NCBI RefSeq assembly: GCF_004352845.1
Contig: NZ_SJRX01000001.1
Location: 434,001-498,000 of the forward strand
Direction: 5' to 3'
From: Luteimonas terricola
GTDB lineage: Bacteria > Pseudomonadota > Gammaproteobacteria > Xanthomonadales > Xanthomonadaceae
DNA: 64,000 bases
In this document: positions 27,401 through 37,278 of the stretch, piece by piece
How the letters are laid out: each line of letters starts with the position of its first letter
How positions within the stretch are numbered: position 1 is the first letter of the stretch
Program-made: the position numbers and the translations under genes
Notes under the pieces: generated by a model
Told to the model about the DNA's origin: nothing
The model's input: only the letters and a program-made list of their open reading frames with translations
Database searches by the model: none

Positions 27401-27496
27401 GGCTACCTGGCCAACACGCTCACGCCATCGGTCGGCGACGGCAACTCGAACACACCCGAGTTCAAGTCGTTCCTGGTGAACGTGGAAAAGGCATAG
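24428..27496 (+). CDS. fdnG: Formate dehydrogenase-N/O alpha subunit, selenoprotein (UGA read as Sec)
   Basis: 1022 residues when the in-frame TGA at 25016-25018 is read as selenocysteine 197; without readthrough it would look like two genes (24428-25018 and 25031 onward). The protein starts with a Tat signal (NRRQFLK), then the [4Fe-4S] site CPYCSVACG with LCPKG, QARV-Sec-HGPT as in E. coli FdnG/FdoG (Sec196), [21 protein letters not shown], the molybdopterin-dinucleotide regions GYTQHS-like [10 protein letters not shown] and [12 protein letters not shown], and a conserved end [12 protein letters not shown]. It oxidises formate to CO2 in the periplasm using Mo/W-bis-MGD, Sec and a [4Fe-4S] cluster. 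First gene of fdnGHI. Confidence 0.97.
25016..25061 (+). promoter_or_regulatory. Selenocysteine codon and SECIS hairpin in fdnG
   Basis: UGA at 25016-25018 is followed at once by a hairpin: lower stem CACGGCC (25019-25025) with GGCCGTG (25055-25061), an internal bulge, upper stem GGCA/TGCC (25033-25036 with 25042-25045) and the apical GGTCT (25037-25041) that SelB recognises. Layout matches the E. coli fdhF/fdnG element in which the loop is GGUC and a U bulges next to it. Confidence 0.92.
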
Positions 27497-27506
27497 GAGA
27501 CCCCAC

Positions 27507-28439
27507 ATGGCATTGCAATCGCTCGACATCAAACGGGTTTCCGCCACCACCACCCAGCCACCCGTCATCCGTGAACCGGTGACCGGCGGCGTCGCCAAGC
27601 TGATCGACACCAGCAAGTGCATCGGCTGCAAGGCCTGCCAGGTGGCGTGCATGGAGTGGAACGACCTGCGCGACGAGGTCGGTGAGAACGTCGGCGTCTA
27701 CGACAACCCCGCCGACCTGACCCCGCACTCGTGGACGGTGATGCGCTTCGCCGAGCACGAGACCGAGGAAGGCAACCTGGAGTGGCTGATCCGCAAGGAC
27801 GGCTGCATGCACTGCGAGGACCCGGGCTGCCTCAAGGCCTGCCCCTCGCCCGGCGCGATCGTGCAGTACACCAACGGCATCGTCGATTTCCACGAGGAAC
27901 ACTGCATCGGCTGCGGCTACTGCGTCACCGGCTGCCCCTTCGACGTGCCACGCATCTCCAAGAAGGACAACAAGGCCTACAAGTGCACCCTGTGCTCGGA
28001 CCGCGTCGCGGTCGGCCAGGCGCCGGCCTGCGCCAAGGTCTGCCCCACCGGCGCGATCGAGTTCGGCACCAAGGAGCGGATGAAGGAGCACGCGGATCTC
28101 CGCATCATCGACCTGAAGTCGCGCGGCTTCGAGAACGCCGGCCTGTATGACCCGGCGGGCGTCGGCGGCACCCACGTGATGTACGTGCTGCACCACGCCG
28201 ACAGGCCGGAGCTGTACAACGACCTGCCCAAGGATCCGAAGATCAGCCCGATGGTGTCGCTGTGGAAGGGCGCGGCCAAGCCGCTGGGCCTGGCGGCGAT
28301 GGCGCTGGCCGCGCTCGGTGGCTTCTTCCACTACATCCGCATCGGCCGCAACGTGGTGACGGAAGAGGAAGAGGCGGAGGCCGCGGCCGCGGCACCACGC
28401 AGGTCCGACGCCGCCACCGGGGAGCATCACCATGACTGA
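27507..28439 (+). CDS. fdnH: Formate dehydrogenase beta subunit (iron-sulphur)
   Basis: 310 residues. Four groups of cysteines bind four [4Fe-4S] clusters: [35 protein letters not shown] and CTLCSDR with CAKVC. A single membrane helix near residues 258-280 ([21 protein letters not shown]) anchors it, and the end is acidic and His-rich. It relays electrons from FdnG to the cytochrome subunit and is carried across the membrane with FdnG. Starts 10 bases after fdnG and its end overlaps fdnI by eight bases. Confidence 0.96.
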   Translation: MALQSLDIKRVSATTTQPPVIREPVTGGVAKLIDTSKCIGCKACQVACMEWNDLRDEVGENVGVYDNPADLTPHSWTVMRFAEHETEEGNLEWLIRKDGCMHCEDPGCLKACPSPGAIVQYTNGIVDFHEEHCIGCGYCVTGCPFDVPRISKKDNKAYKCTLCSDRVAVGQAPACAKVCPTGAIEFGTKERMKEHADLRIIDLKSRGFENAGLYDPAGVGGTHVMYVLHHADRPELYNDLPKDPKISPMVSLWKGAAKPLGLAAMALAALGGFFHYIRIGRNVVTEEEEAEAAAAAPRRSDAATGEHHHD

Positions 28440-29082
28440 GCGACGGACACCCGAACGGATCCCCCGCTACACCGCCAACGAGCGTACCAACCACTGGCTG
28501 ACGGCGATCAGCTTCGTGCTGGCCGCGCTCTCCGGACTGGCCCTGTACCACCCGGCCACGAACTGGCTGGTGGCCCTGTTCGGCGGCGGGCCGTGGACGC
28601 GCATCCTGCATCCCTTCATCGGCACCTTCATGTTCATCGTGTTCGCGCTGCTGGCCATGCGCATGTGGGGCCACAACCGCATCGAGGCGCGCGACCGGGA
28701 ATGGATGAAACACACCGGCGATGTGATCAACAACCGCGAGGAAAACCTGCCGGAAGTCGGCCGCTACAACGCCGGGCAGAAGCTGCTGTTCTTCGCCCTG
28801 ATCGCGAGCATGGTCGGCCTGCTGCTGACCGGCATCGTGATGTGGCGGCCGTGGCTCGCCGCGTTCTTCCCGGTCACCGCGATCCGCTGGGCCTCGCTGC
28901 TGCACGCCTTCTTCGCCACGCTGCTGATCTGCATGATCATCGTCCACGTGTACGCCGCGTTCTGGGTCAAGGGCGCGATGGAGGCGATGCTGCGCGGCTC
29001 GGTCACCCGCGGCTGGGCCCGGAAGCACCATCGCGCCTGGCTGCGCGAAGTCGACGGGGAAGGCCGCCAAGGCGGCAAGTAG
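28432..29082 (+). CDS. fdnI: Formate dehydrogenase gamma subunit, cytochrome b556
   Basis: 216 residues with four membrane helices. Heme-ligand histidines expected of FdnI/FdoI are present in [22 protein letters not shown] and [23 protein letters not shown]. It accepts electrons from FdnH and reduces quinone in the inner membrane. Typical length for the family (211-217). An inverted repeat follows 44 bases downstream of the stop, before fdhE. Confidence 0.95.
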   Translation: MTERRTPERIPRYTANERTNHWLTAISFVLAALSGLALYHPATNWLVALFGGGPWTRILHPFIGTFMFIVFALLAMRMWGHNRIEARDREWMKHTGDVINNREENLPEVGRYNAGQKLLFFALIASMVGLLLTGIVMWRPWLAAFFPVTAIRWASLLHAFFATLLICMIIVHVYAAFWVKGAMEAMLRGSVTRGWARKHHRAWLREVDGEGRQGGK

Positions 29083-29125
29083 CGGCTCTCCCGGCTTTGG
29101 CCTAACCTGCCCCGTGCGGGGCAAC

Positions 29126-29148
29126 GGCGCGCCCCGGAGGGGCGCGCC
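29126..29148 (+). terminator. GC hairpin between fdnI and fdhE
   Basis: A perfect 10-bp inverted repeat (GGCGCGCCCC, loop GGA, complement) followed by GCTTCATTTCC. It lacks a good U-run, so it may be a partial terminator that lowers expression of fdhE-selABCD relative to fdnGHI, or a processing site. It overlaps nothing else. Confidence 0.5.
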
Positions 29149-29181
29149 GCTTCATTTCCGCCGCTCCCCGATGGAGACAAC

Positions 29182-30114
29182 GTGCAACGCATCCTGCCAC
29201 GAGGCGAAATCGAAACCCTCGACCACACCCGTATCCCGCGCCTGCGCATGCCCGAGCGCGTCAGCGTGTTCTCCGACCGCGCAGCGCGCCTGCACAGCCT
29301 GGCCGGGGACAGTCCGGTGGGTGGTTACCTGACGCTGATGGCACAACTGGCGCAGGCACAGCAGGCGGCACTCAAGGGTTACACACCGCCGGCGCCCGAG
29401 GCCGCCGTCGTCGAGCGTGCGAAACAGCACGACATGCCACCCCTGCCCGCCATCGGCCTGGCACGCGACCCGGAGTGGCGCGCGCTGCTCGGGCAGCTGC
29501 TTGACGAGGTCGCCGGGAGCGACGACACCCCGGCGCCCGCCGTCGACGCCTGCGCCGCGCTGCGGAAGACGCTCGACGAGTCGCCTGCAGTCATCGAGGA
29601 CATGGCATCGGCCCTGCTCGCAGGCGTCGCCAAGGGCGAGGATGCCGCGGCCGCGCCCTTCATCATGGCCGCGCTGCAGGTCTACTGGACGGGCATGGCG
29701 GCCGCCTTGGAAGAAAAGCAGCTGCCGGTCGGCAGCTTCGGCCTCTGTCCCTGCTGCGGCTCGGCGCCGGTCGCAAGCGTCGTCCGCATCGGCGGCGCCC
29801 ACGATGGCTACCGCTACCTGTGCTGCCCGCTGTGCAGCATCGAATGGCACCTGGAGCGCGTGAAGTGCTCGCACTGCGCGAGCACCAAGGGCATCGCCTT
29901 CCACCACGTCGAAGGCGGCTCAGATGCCATCAAGGCCGAGTCCTGCGACGGCTGCAAGAGCTACCGCAAGATCCTGTACCAGGAGAAGGACCTCTACGTG
30001 GAGCCCGTGGCCGACGATCTCGCCAGCCTGGCGCTGGACGTGCTGATGGGCGAGGAAGGCTACGTGCGCCGCAGCGGCAACCCGCTGCTGTGGCAGGTCG
30101 GCGGCGGGGACTGA
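29182..30114 (+). CDS. fdhE: Formate dehydrogenase accessory protein FdhE
   Basis: 310 residues; GTG start with GGAGA a few bases before. Rubredoxin-like metal site built from four CxxC motifs in the C-terminal third: CPCCGS, CCPLCS, CSHC and CDGC. FdhE binds iron in E. coli and is needed, with FdhD, to mature the Tat-exported formate dehydrogenases in the cytoplasm before export. Its position straight after fdnI and before selA fits this role. No fdhD gene is visible in the window. Confidence 0.95.
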   Translation: MQRILPRGEIETLDHTRIPRLRMPERVSVFSDRAARLHSLAGDSPVGGYLTLMAQLAQAQQAALKGYTPPAPEAAVVERAKQHDMPPLPAIGLARDPEWRALLGQLLDEVAGSDDTPAPAVDACAALRKTLDESPAVIEDMASALLAGVAKGEDAAAAPFIMAALQVYWTGMAAALEEKQLPVGSFGLCPCCGSAPVASVVRIGGAHDGYRYLCCPLCSIEWHLERVKCSHCASTKGIAFHHVEGGSDAIKAESCDGCKSYRKILYQEKDLYVEPVADDLASLALDVLMGEEGYVRRSGNPLLWQVGGGD

Positions 30115-30117
30115 GCG

Positions 30118-31551
30118 ATGGCGGCAGCCGGCGGGCGTGACCGCGGTGCGGCGGCCGCAAGCGACATCCCTTCGCTGGACCGCCTGCTGAGGGATCCGGC
30201 GTTGGCCGCGCTGCTCGCGGACTACGGCCCGACCCGCGTCACCGCCGCGCTGCGTGCGCGGCTCGACGATCTGCGCCAGGCGGCGCTGGCGGGAGAACTG
30301 CAGCACGACGCATTGCAGCCGGAAACACTCGCCGGCGACGCCTCCGCGTCCCTGCACCAGGCCTCGCAGCCGCGCCTGCGCACCGTGTTCAACCTCACCG
30401 GCACCGTGCTGCACACCAACCTCGGCCGCGCCCTGCTGCCCGACGCCGCCGTGCAGTCGGTGGTGCAGGCGCTGACCGCGCCGGTCGCGCTGGAGTTCGA
30501 CCTCGAGCGCGGCGCCCGCGGCGAGCGCGATGCCCTGGTCGAAGACCTGCTGTGCGAACTCACCGGCGCCGAAGCCGCCACCGTCGTCAACAACAACGCC
30601 GCCGCCGTGCTGCTGATGCTCAACTCGCTGGCCAGCCGCCGCGAAGTGATCGTCTCGCGCGGCGAACTGGTCGAGATCGGCGGCGCCTTCCGCATCCCCG
30701 ACATCATGAAACGCGCGGGCGCGAAGCTCGTCGAAGTCGGCACCACCAACCGCACGCACCCGCGCGACTACGAAGACGGCATCGGCGCGCGCACCGCCAT
30801 GCTGCTCAAGGTCCACTGCAGCAACTACGCGATCTCCGGCTTCACCAGCAACGTCGATACCCCGGCGCTGGCGGCCATCGCGCGCGAACGCGGCCTGCCG
30901 CTGGGCGTGGACCTAGGCAGCGGGTCGCTGGTCGACCCTGCGCGCTGGGGCCTGCCGCACGAACCCACCGTGCGCGAGACGCTTGAAGCCGGCGCGGACC
31001 TGGTCACCTTCAGCGGCGACAAGCTGCTCGGCGGTCCGCAGGCCGGGCTGGTCGTGGGCCGCGCCGACCTGGTCGCGAAGCTGCGCAAGAACCCGCTCAA
31101 GCGCGCGCTGCGCGTGGGCAAGCTGACCCTGGCCGCGCTGGAGCCGGTGCTGGCGCTGTACCGCGCACCGGAGCTCCTGCCCGAGCGCCTGACCACGCTG
31201 CGCCTGCTGCTGCGGCCGCAGTCGGCGATGCAGGCGCAGGCCGCGCGCCTGCTGGCACCGCTGCAGGACATTCTGGACACCGACTGGAGCGTCTCTTCGA
31301 CGCCCATGGCCAGCCAGATCGGCAGCGGCGCGATGCCGGTCGAGGCGCTGCCGAGCTGGGGCCTGTCGCTGCGCTTCGCCGGCAAGGGCAGCCGCGGCCG
31401 CGCGCTCGAACGCCTGGCGAAGGCGCTGCGCGACCTGCCGCGCCCGGTCATCGGCCGCATCGCCGACGACGCCCTGTGGCTCGACCTGCGCTGCCTCGAA
31501 GAGCGCGACGAGGCGGCGCTTGCCGCCCAGCTGGAGCGGCTGCGCGCATGA
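30118..31551 (+). CDS. selA: L-seryl-tRNA(Sec) selenium transferase SelA
   Basis: 477 residues. A PLP-dependent enzyme that turns Ser-tRNA(Sec) into Sec-tRNA(Sec) with selenophosphate. Motifs: [64 protein letters not shown], and the PLP lysine Lys302 in [12 protein letters not shown]. Starts three bases after fdhE and overlaps selB by four (ATGA), so these genes are translationally coupled. The first ~15 residues are Ala/Gly-rich and may be beyond the true start. Confidence 0.96.
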   Translation: MAAAGGRDRGAAAASDIPSLDRLLRDPALAALLADYGPTRVTAALRARLDDLRQAALAGELQHDALQPETLAGDASASLHQASQPRLRTVFNLTGTVLHTNLGRALLPDAAVQSVVQALTAPVALEFDLERGARGERDALVEDLLCELTGAEAATVVNNNAAAVLLMLNSLASRREVIVSRGELVEIGGAFRIPDIMKRAGAKLVEVGTTNRTHPRDYEDGIGARTAMLLKVHCSNYAISGFTSNVDTPALAAIARERGLPLGVDLGSGSLVDPARWGLPHEPTVRETLEAGADLVTFSGDKLLGGPQAGLVVGRADLVAKLRKNPLKRALRVGKLTLAALEPVLALYRAPELLPERLTTLRLLLRPQSAMQAQAARLLAPLQDILDTDWSVSSTPMASQIGSGAMPVEALPSWGLSLRFAGKGSRGRALERLAKALRDLPRPVIGRIADDALWLDLRCLEERDEAALAAQLERLRA

Positions 31552-33542
31552 TCGTCGGCACCGCCGGCCACATCGACCACGGCAAGACCTCCCTGGTACG
31601 CGCGCTGACCGGCGTCGAGACCGACCGCCTGAAGGAAGAGAAGGCGCGCGGCATCTCGATCGAACTCGGCTACGCCTACGCACCCCTGCCCGGCGGCGAA
31701 GTGCTCGGCTACGTCGACGTGCCCGGCCACGAGAAGCTGGTGCACACCATGGCCGCGGGCGCCTGCGGCATCGATTTCGGCCTGCTGGTGGTGGCCGCGG
31801 ACGACGGCGTGATGCCGCAGACGCGCGAGCATCTGGCCATCCTCGGCCTGCTGGGCGTGGAGCACGGCGCGGTGGCGCTGACCAAGGCGGACCGTGTCGA
31901 TCCGTCGTGCCTGGACGAGGTGCACGCCGGGATCGGCGCACTGCTGCGTGGCACCCCGCTGGCCGGCGCGCCCGTGTTCGCAGTCAACGCCACGGCCGAC
32001 GGCGATCCGGGCGTCGCCGCGCTGCGCGCGCACCTGCAAGGCGTCGCGGCGTCCTCGCAGGCACGCGACGACGGCGGGCTGTTCCGGCTGGCCGTGGACC
32101 GCGCCTTCACCCTGGTCGGCCACGGCACCGTGGTCACCGGCACGGTGTTCTCCGGCCGCACCCTGGCCGGCGACGAGCGCGCCAAGCTCGTACTGGCGCC
32201 ATCCGGCAGGCCGCTACGCGTGCGCGCCATCCACGCCCAGAACCAGCCCAGCGCCGACGGCCGCGCGGGCCAGCGCTGCGCGCTCAATCTCGCAGGCATC
32301 GACAAGGATGCGATCAAGCGCGGCGACTGGATCGCAGACGCCCGCGCCTTCGTCCCCGGCACCCATGTCGACGTCGAACTGCAGCTTCTGCCCGACGCGG
32401 ACGCGGCCATCGGCAACTGGTCGCCGCTGCACGTGCACCTGGGCACTGCGCGCCGGCTCGCGCACGCGGTGCCGCTGTCCGAACGCGGCATCGCACCGGG
32501 CGCCAGCGGCCGCGTGCAGCTGGTCTTCGACCAGCCACTCTGCGCGACGCCGGGCGACCGCTTCATCGTGCGCGACGCCGAGGCCAGCCGCACCATCGGC
32601 GGCGGCCGCGTGCTCGACCCCGAAGCGCCGACGCGCCGCCGGCGCTCGCCGCAGCGCCTGGCCTGGCTGGGCGGCATCGCCGCCATGCTCGACGGCCAGG
32701 GCCTGCAGCCGCTGCTGGACAACGCGCCCCAGGGTGTGGACGAAGGCGCCCTGGTCCGGCTGGCCGGCCTGCCGCCGGAACGGCTGCGGCTGCCCGAAGG
32801 CGCGCACTGGCTCACGCCGCGCTCCGCGGCGCGCATCGCCATCGCCGATGGACACTGTCACGCCCTGCGCGCACGCATCGAACAGGCGCTGGCCGACTAC
32901 CACCGCGACTCGCCGGACGAGCCCGGTCCCGAAGCGTCGCGCCTGCGCCGCATCGCCCTGCCCACCGCGCCCGCGTCACTGTGGCATGCCCTGCTCGACG
33001 GGATGGCCCAGGACGGACGCCTGCGCCGCAATGGCCCCTGGCTGCACTTGCCCGGCCACAGCATCACCCTCGACGAGGCCGAAACCGCGCTTGCCGGGCG
33101 CCTGCTCGGCCAGCTGCAGGACGGCGGTTTCAATCCGCCCTGGGTGCGCGACCTCGCGCGCACCGAAGCAGAGCCGGAGGAGCGCATACGCCGCCTGCTG
33201 CGCACGCTCGCCCTGCAGGGCGAGGCCTACCAGGTGGTGCGTGACCTCTTTTTCCATCGCGACGAGATGCGCGGGCTGGCCGGACTGGCCGCCGGCATCG
33301 CCGGCAGCGACGGCACCGTCGAAGCCGCGCGCTTCCGCGATGCCACCGGCCTGGGTCGCAAGCGCGCGATCCAGATCCTGGAATTCTTCGACCGCACCGG
33401 CCTGACCCGCCGCGTGCGCGACAGCCATGTCGTGCGCGAGGACAGCGCCTGGCTGCAATCCCTGCAGGTTGTGCCGGTGACCCGTGCAAGCGGCGAAGGC
33501 ATGGCCGACAATGGCATCACGGGCGGCAGCCACGACGCCTGA
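31548..33542 (+). CDS. selB: Selenocysteine-specific elongation factor SelB
   Basis: 664 residues, ATG overlapping the selA stop. GTPase domain with GHIDHGKTS (P-loop), the switch region with [16 protein letters not shown], and TKADRVD in place of the EF-Tu NKCD motif, as usual for SelB. EF-Tu-like domains II-III follow (to ~residue 340), then winged-helix repeats that bind the SECIS loop (final WH ~590-650 with [27 protein letters not shown]). It delivers Sec-tRNA to the UGA of fdnG. Confidence 0.96.
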   Translation: MIVGTAGHIDHGKTSLVRALTGVETDRLKEEKARGISIELGYAYAPLPGGEVLGYVDVPGHEKLVHTMAAGACGIDFGLLVVAADDGVMPQTREHLAILGLLGVEHGAVALTKADRVDPSCLDEVHAGIGALLRGTPLAGAPVFAVNATADGDPGVAALRAHLQGVAASSQARDDGGLFRLAVDRAFTLVGHGTVVTGTVFSGRTLAGDERAKLVLAPSGRPLRVRAIHAQNQPSADGRAGQRCALNLAGIDKDAIKRGDWIADARAFVPGTHVDVELQLLPDADAAIGNWSPLHVHLGTARRLAHAVPLSERGIAPGASGRVQLVFDQPLCATPGDRFIVRDAEASRTIGGGRVLDPEAPTRRRRSPQRLAWLGGIAAMLDGQGLQPLLDNAPQGVDEGALVRLAGLPPERLRLPEGAHWLTPRSAARIAIADGHCHALRARIEQALADYHRDSPDEPGPEASRLRRIALPTAPASLWHALLDGMAQDGRLRRNGPWLHLPGHSITLDEAETALAGRLLGQLQDGGFNPPWVRDLARTEAEPEERIRRLLRTLALQGEAYQVVRDLFFHRDEMRGLAGLAAGIAGSDGTVEAARFRDATGLGRKRAIQILEFFDRTGLTRRVRDSHVVREDSAWLQSLQVVPVTRASGEGMADNGITGGSHDA

Positions 33543-33571
33543 AACGCCGCGACGCGGCGGCGACACCCGAT

Positions 33572-33667
33572 GGAAGGCAAGCGCGCCCGGTGGCGCGGCC
33601 GGGCTTCAAACCCGGTTGGGGGCGTCAGCCGCTCCCAGGCAGGTTCGACTCCTGTTGCCTTCCGCCA
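33572..33667 (+). tRNA. selC: tRNA-Sec (anticodon TCA)
   Basis: 96 bases with encoded CCA. The 8-bp acceptor stem GGAAGGCA (33572-33579) pairs with TGCCTTCC (33656-33663), discriminator G, CCA 33665-33667. Anticodon loop CTTCAAA with TCA at 33606-33608 on a CCGGG/CCCGG stem. A long variable arm (GGGGGCG with its complement) and a T-arm GCAGGTTCGACTCCTGT complete the Sec-specific shape. It sits between selB and selD, which is unusual for enterobacteria but common in compact Sec islands. An open frame runs through it into selD. Confidence 0.95.
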
Positions 33668-33710
33668 TTCCCGCGCCCGCCGCGGACGACCCGATACCGA
33701 CGAGCACGCC

Positions 33711-34790
33711 ATGTCCGCAACTCCCGACACGCCCGCTTCCCTCGACGCCGGTCCGGCGCCGCGCCTGACATCGCTCTCCCACGGCGGCGGCTGCGGCTGC
33801 AAGATCGCCCCGGGCGTGCTCGCCGACCTGCTCAAGCGCGCCGTGCCGGCGCCTGCGTGGCCGCAGTTGATGGTGGGCAAGGACACCGCCGACGACGCCG
33901 CCGTCTACCGCCTCAATGACGAACAGGCACTGATCGCCACCACCGACTTCTTCATGCCGATCGTCGACGACCCCTATGACTTCGGCCGCATCGCCGCCAC
34001 CAACGCGCTGTCCGACGTCTACGCCATGGGCGGCACCCCGGTCATGGCCCTGGCCATCGTCGGCATGCCGATCAACGTGCTGCCGCACGCGGTGATCGCG
34101 GAGATCCTGCGCGGCGGCGAGGACGTGTGCGCCGAGGCCGGCATTCCCGTGGCCGGTGGCCACAGCATCGATTCGGTCGAACCGATCTACGGCCTGGCCG
34201 CGATGGGCATCGCCCACCCCGACCGCATCCGCCGCAACGCCGACGCGCGTCCCGGCGACGTGCTGGTGCTGGGCAAGGCGCTGGGCGTGGGCGTGCTGTC
34301 GGCGGCGCTCAAGCGCGGCGTGCTCGACGATGCCGGCTACCGCGCGATGATCGATGCCACCACCCGCCTCAACCGCCCCGGCATCGCCCTGGCGGCGCTG
34401 CCCGATGTGCACGCGATGACCGACGTCACCGGCTTCGGCCTGCTCGGCCATGCGCTGGAGCTGGCCCGCGGCGCGAACCTCACCGTGCGCCTGCGCTTCG
34501 ACGACCTGCCCTGGCTGCCGGGCGTGCAGGCGCTGGCCGCCGACGGCGTGGTCACCGGCGCCTCCGGCCGCAACTGGGCCGCCTATGGCGACGGCGTGCA
34601 GCTCGGCGCCAGCATCGACAAGGCCGCCCGCGACCTGCTCACCGACCCGCAGACCTCCGGCGGCATGCTGGTGTCCTGCGCGCCGCGGGCGCTGGGCGAG
34701 GTGCTGGAGATATTCCACGGCGAAGGCTTCACCGACGCCGCGGTCGTCGGCGAAATCCGCGCGGGCGAGGCGCGGGTCGAAGTCGGCTGA
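33711..34790 (+). CDS. selD: Selenide, water dikinase SelD
   Basis: 359 residues. ATG at 33711 is chosen since the longer frame beginning at 33570 would translate through the tRNA gene. The glycine-rich N-terminus SHGGGCGCKI carries the catalytic Cys28 and Lys31 (Cys17/Lys20 in E. coli), a Cys form, not Sec. ATP-binding landmarks: GKDTADDAAVYRL, TTDFFMPIVDDPYDFGRIAATNALSDVYAMGG, VAGGHSID, DVTGFGLLGH and LLTDPQTSGG. Makes selenophosphate for SelA. Confidence 0.97.
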   Translation: MSATPDTPASLDAGPAPRLTSLSHGGGCGCKIAPGVLADLLKRAVPAPAWPQLMVGKDTADDAAVYRLNDEQALIATTDFFMPIVDDPYDFGRIAATNALSDVYAMGGTPVMALAIVGMPINVLPHAVIAEILRGGEDVCAEAGIPVAGGHSIDSVEPIYGLAAMGIAHPDRIRRNADARPGDVLVLGKALGVGVLSAALKRGVLDDAGYRAMIDATTRLNRPGIALAALPDVHAMTDVTGFGLLGHALELARGANLTVRLRFDDLPWLPGVQALAADGVVTGASGRNWAAYGDGVQLGASIDKAARDLLTDPQTSGGMLVSCAPRALGEVLEIFHGEGFTDAAVVGEIRAGEARVEVG

Positions 34791-34850
34791 TCGCCGTCAG
34801 GCTGCTGCGCGCCGCCGGTGTGCTCGTGGTGCTGCTCCTCGTGGCCGCGG

Positions 34851-35636
34851 TCATGCGCACAGGCGGGATGCCGCTGCGCCCTTGTGGTTGCCGCTGAAGC
34901 CGAGCCAACGATCGCGCCCGCAGCGCATGAACACGGATTTCGGCGCGGCGGCGCCGGCAGGCCGCAGCACCAGCTCCAGCCAGTCACCCCACAGCACCGC
35001 CCGCTTGAGCTTGGCCGGCCGGTCGTCGATCCAGGCCTCGCCCTCCACCCGCTGCCAGGTCTGCTGCAGGCGGACGCGGAAGCGCCGGCCGTGCGATGCC
35101 TCCCAGCCCCAGGTGCCCGCCACGCTGGCCGGGATCATCCACAGGAAAATGACAACCCCGCCGGCGGACATCTTGCGGTCCGGCTTCCAGTCGCCCATGT
35201 CGAAGGCGTGCGACACCACCCGCGTGCCGGGCCGCAGCTCCTCAAGCAGGCGCGGACGCAGGTCCAGGTTGACGCTGTCCAGCAGGTACATCGTGACCAC
35301 CGTCGCGGGGCTGAAGTCGGCGTGGAACAGGTCGTATTCGATGAAGCTGACCCTGTGCCCGACCCCGGCCCGGGCCGCGTATGCCTCGGCCCGTTCCACC
35401 CGCTCGCGGTCGATTTCCACGCCCACCGCCTGTGCGCCGTGGTCGCGGGCGGCGGCGACCACGATCCGGCCATCGCCCGAACCCAGGTCGTAGACCACGT
35501 CGCCGGCATCCACCGCGGCCAGCTTGAGCATTGCCTGCACCACCCGCTCCCCGGTGGGCACGAACGGCACGTCGAGGGGCATGGCGAACGGATCCGGCCG
35601 GTCTTCGAACACCACTTCACTGGACAACCGTTGCAC
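34851..35636 (-). CDS. SAM-dependent methyltransferase
   Basis: 261 residues; GTG at 35636 with GGAAGCGAG upstream. SAM-binding motif VYDLGSGDGRIVVAAARDHG, acidic GVEIDRERV, then YDLFHADFSPATVVTMYLL, a DOT1/PrmA-like arrangement seen in the 'class I SAM-dependent methyltransferase' family of exported or envelope-linked bacterial proteins. The C-terminal part (GWEASHGRRFRVRLQQTWQR) is a beta-rich extension. Substrate unknown. Converges on selD. Confidence 0.8.
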   Translation of the reverse strand: MQRLSSEVVFEDRPDPFAMPLDVPFVPTGERVVQAMLKLAAVDAGDVVYDLGSGDGRIVVAAARDHGAQAVGVEIDRERVERAEAYAARAGVGHRVSFIEYDLFHADFSPATVVTMYLLDSVNLDLRPRLLEELRPGTRVVSHAFDMGDWKPDRKMSAGGVVIFLWMIPASVAGTWGWEASHGRRFRVRLQQTWQRVEGEAWIDDRPAKLKRAVLWGDWLELVLRPAGAAAPKSVFMRCGRDRWLGFSGNHKGAAASRLCA

Positions 35637-35772
35637 CTCGCTTCCGGAAAGACAATCGAACAGCCAGCATACAGCGGCACTTGCCGGACAGCGGGCATGC
35701 GCGGGGCGGGCGATCGAATGCTCTCCTTGGCAGACCGGAGTCGGGCCGAAGGCCGGGCACTCGGAAAAGGCC

Positions 35773-37107
35773 TCAGCCCTCGCCCGCCAGGAAGGACACC
35801 GTCATCATCGCCAGCGCACGCGTGCCGACTTCCAGCGCCGCTTCGTCGACGAAGAATTCGGGATTGTGGTTGGGTGCGGCCGTCGCGGGATCCTGTCCGT
35901 CCGGCGTCACGCCCAGGAAGACGTAGAGTCCGGGCGCCTGCTGCGAGAAGTACGAGAAGTCCTCGGCAGCCCCGGGGAGTTCCGCCGTCGCCACCTCGCC
36001 ATCGGCGGCGCGCTCCAGGACCGGTGCCATCCGCTCCGCCAGTCCGGCGTCATTGAAGATGGAGGCGTACATCGGCTCGATCGAAACGTCGGCGACGGCG
36101 CCCGCACTCTCGGCGATCTTCATCGCGCTCAGCCTGAGGTCGTCGCGGACCTGCTCGCGCACGCCTTCGTCGTAGGTGCGGATCGTGCCGGACATGGCGA
36201 CCGTTTCGGGCACGATGTTCGGCCCGGTGCCCCCGTTGATGGTGCCGATGGTGACCACCGTGGGCGAACGCGCAAGGTTGGCCTTGCGGCTGACCACGGT
36301 CTGCACGCCGCCGATCACCTGGGCCGATGTGACCACCGGATCGACCGTGTTCCAGGGCATGCCGCCGTGGCCCTGGCTGCCGCTCACGGTGATGTGCAGC
36401 ATGTCGCTGGCCGCGGTGGTGGCGCCGCTGCGCCAGCTGAGCTGGCCCGACGGGCCCGGCATCACATGCAGGGCGAACACCGCGTCGGGCTTGAGGGTGT
36501 CGAACACCCCATCCTCGAGCATGGCCTTCGCGCCCCAGCTCGCGCCCTGGCCCGGCTGCACCAGGCTGGACCCCTCCTCCGCGGGCTGGAAGACGAACAT
36601 CACCGTGCCCTCCAGCTCATCCTTCATGCCCGCCAGCACTTCGGCGGCCGCCATCAGCATGGCTGTGTGCGCATCGTGGCCGCAGGCATGCATCACGTCG
36701 ACCTCGGCACCGTGGTAGATGCCGCGTGCCTGCGAGGCGAAGGGCAGCCCCGCAGGCTCCTTGACGGGCAGCGCATCCATGTCGGCGCGCAGTGCCACGG
36801 TCCGCCCGGGCTTGCCGCCCCTCAATACCCCGACGACGCCTGTCTTCCCGATCCCGGTGTCCACTTCCAGCCCCAGGCGCTTCAAGTGGTCGGCGACGAG
36901 CTTGGCCGTGCGCGTTTCCTGTTCGCCGAGCTCGGGATGCTGGTGGATGTCGCGACGCCACTTCACCAGGCTCGGGAATATCGCCGCGGACTCCTCGCGG
37001 ATCTGCTGCTCGAGCGGTGCGGCGGATGCCTGGGCGCTGGCATCCATGCTCGCCAGCAGCGCCGCTGCGAGCAGGGAGGGAAGGACGATCGATGTGCGGA
37101 ATGTCAT
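35773..37107 (-). CDS. Secreted M20 amidohydrolase/peptidase
   Basis: 444 residues; ATG at 37107 begins a Sec signal (TFRTSIVLPSLLAAALLASMDASAQA). M20D-type zinc motifs: RRDIHQHPELG, RADMDALPV, MHACGHDAHTAML, FQPAEEG, a dimerisation-domain SGSQGHGGMPW and the closing NHNPEFFVDE. Typical activity is amino-acyl or hippurate-like amide hydrolysis, here in the periplasm. Confidence 0.92.
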   Translation of the reverse strand: MTFRTSIVLPSLLAAALLASMDASAQASAAPLEQQIREESAAIFPSLVKWRRDIHQHPELGEQETRTAKLVADHLKRLGLEVDTGIGKTGVVGVLRGGKPGRTVALRADMDALPVKEPAGLPFASQARGIYHGAEVDVMHACGHDAHTAMLMAAAEVLAGMKDELEGTVMFVFQPAEEGSSLVQPGQGASWGAKAMLEDGVFDTLKPDAVFALHVMPGPSGQLSWRSGATTAASDMLHITVSGSQGHGGMPWNTVDPVVTSAQVIGGVQTVVSRKANLARSPTVVTIGTINGGTGPNIVPETVAMSGTIRTYDEGVREQVRDDLRLSAMKIAESAGAVADVSIEPMYASIFNDAGLAERMAPVLERAADGEVATAELPGAAEDFSYFSQQAPGLYVFLGVTPDGQDPATAAPNHNPEFFVDEAALEVGTRALAMMTVSFLAGEG

Positions 37108-37278
37108 GGGACCTGCCTGTGAAGAATAGGGTGCCTCTCCCTGGACGGGATGTATGGCGCGCACGCCGGGCCTGGGAGCGGATCGCATCGACGATGCGTG
37201 AGTGCGTTCGACACATGCATGGCGCAAAAGTTCGGGCCCGGCCGCGCCCTGTTCAGGCGCGACCGGGCCACTGCTGCC

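Noticed and set aside
24464..27652. A 1062-residue open frame on the strand opposite fdnG
   Set aside because: It is a shadow: codon bias of the real gene leaves the reverse frame open in GC-rich DNA; its composition is Arg/Val/Gly-rich with no family motif, and fdnG explains the DNA fully.
34791..34896. A short hydrophobic frame after selD (VLVVLLLVAAVMRTGGMPL)
   Set aside because: It has no convincing start and runs into the methyltransferase gene end; the hydrophobic run is likely chance.
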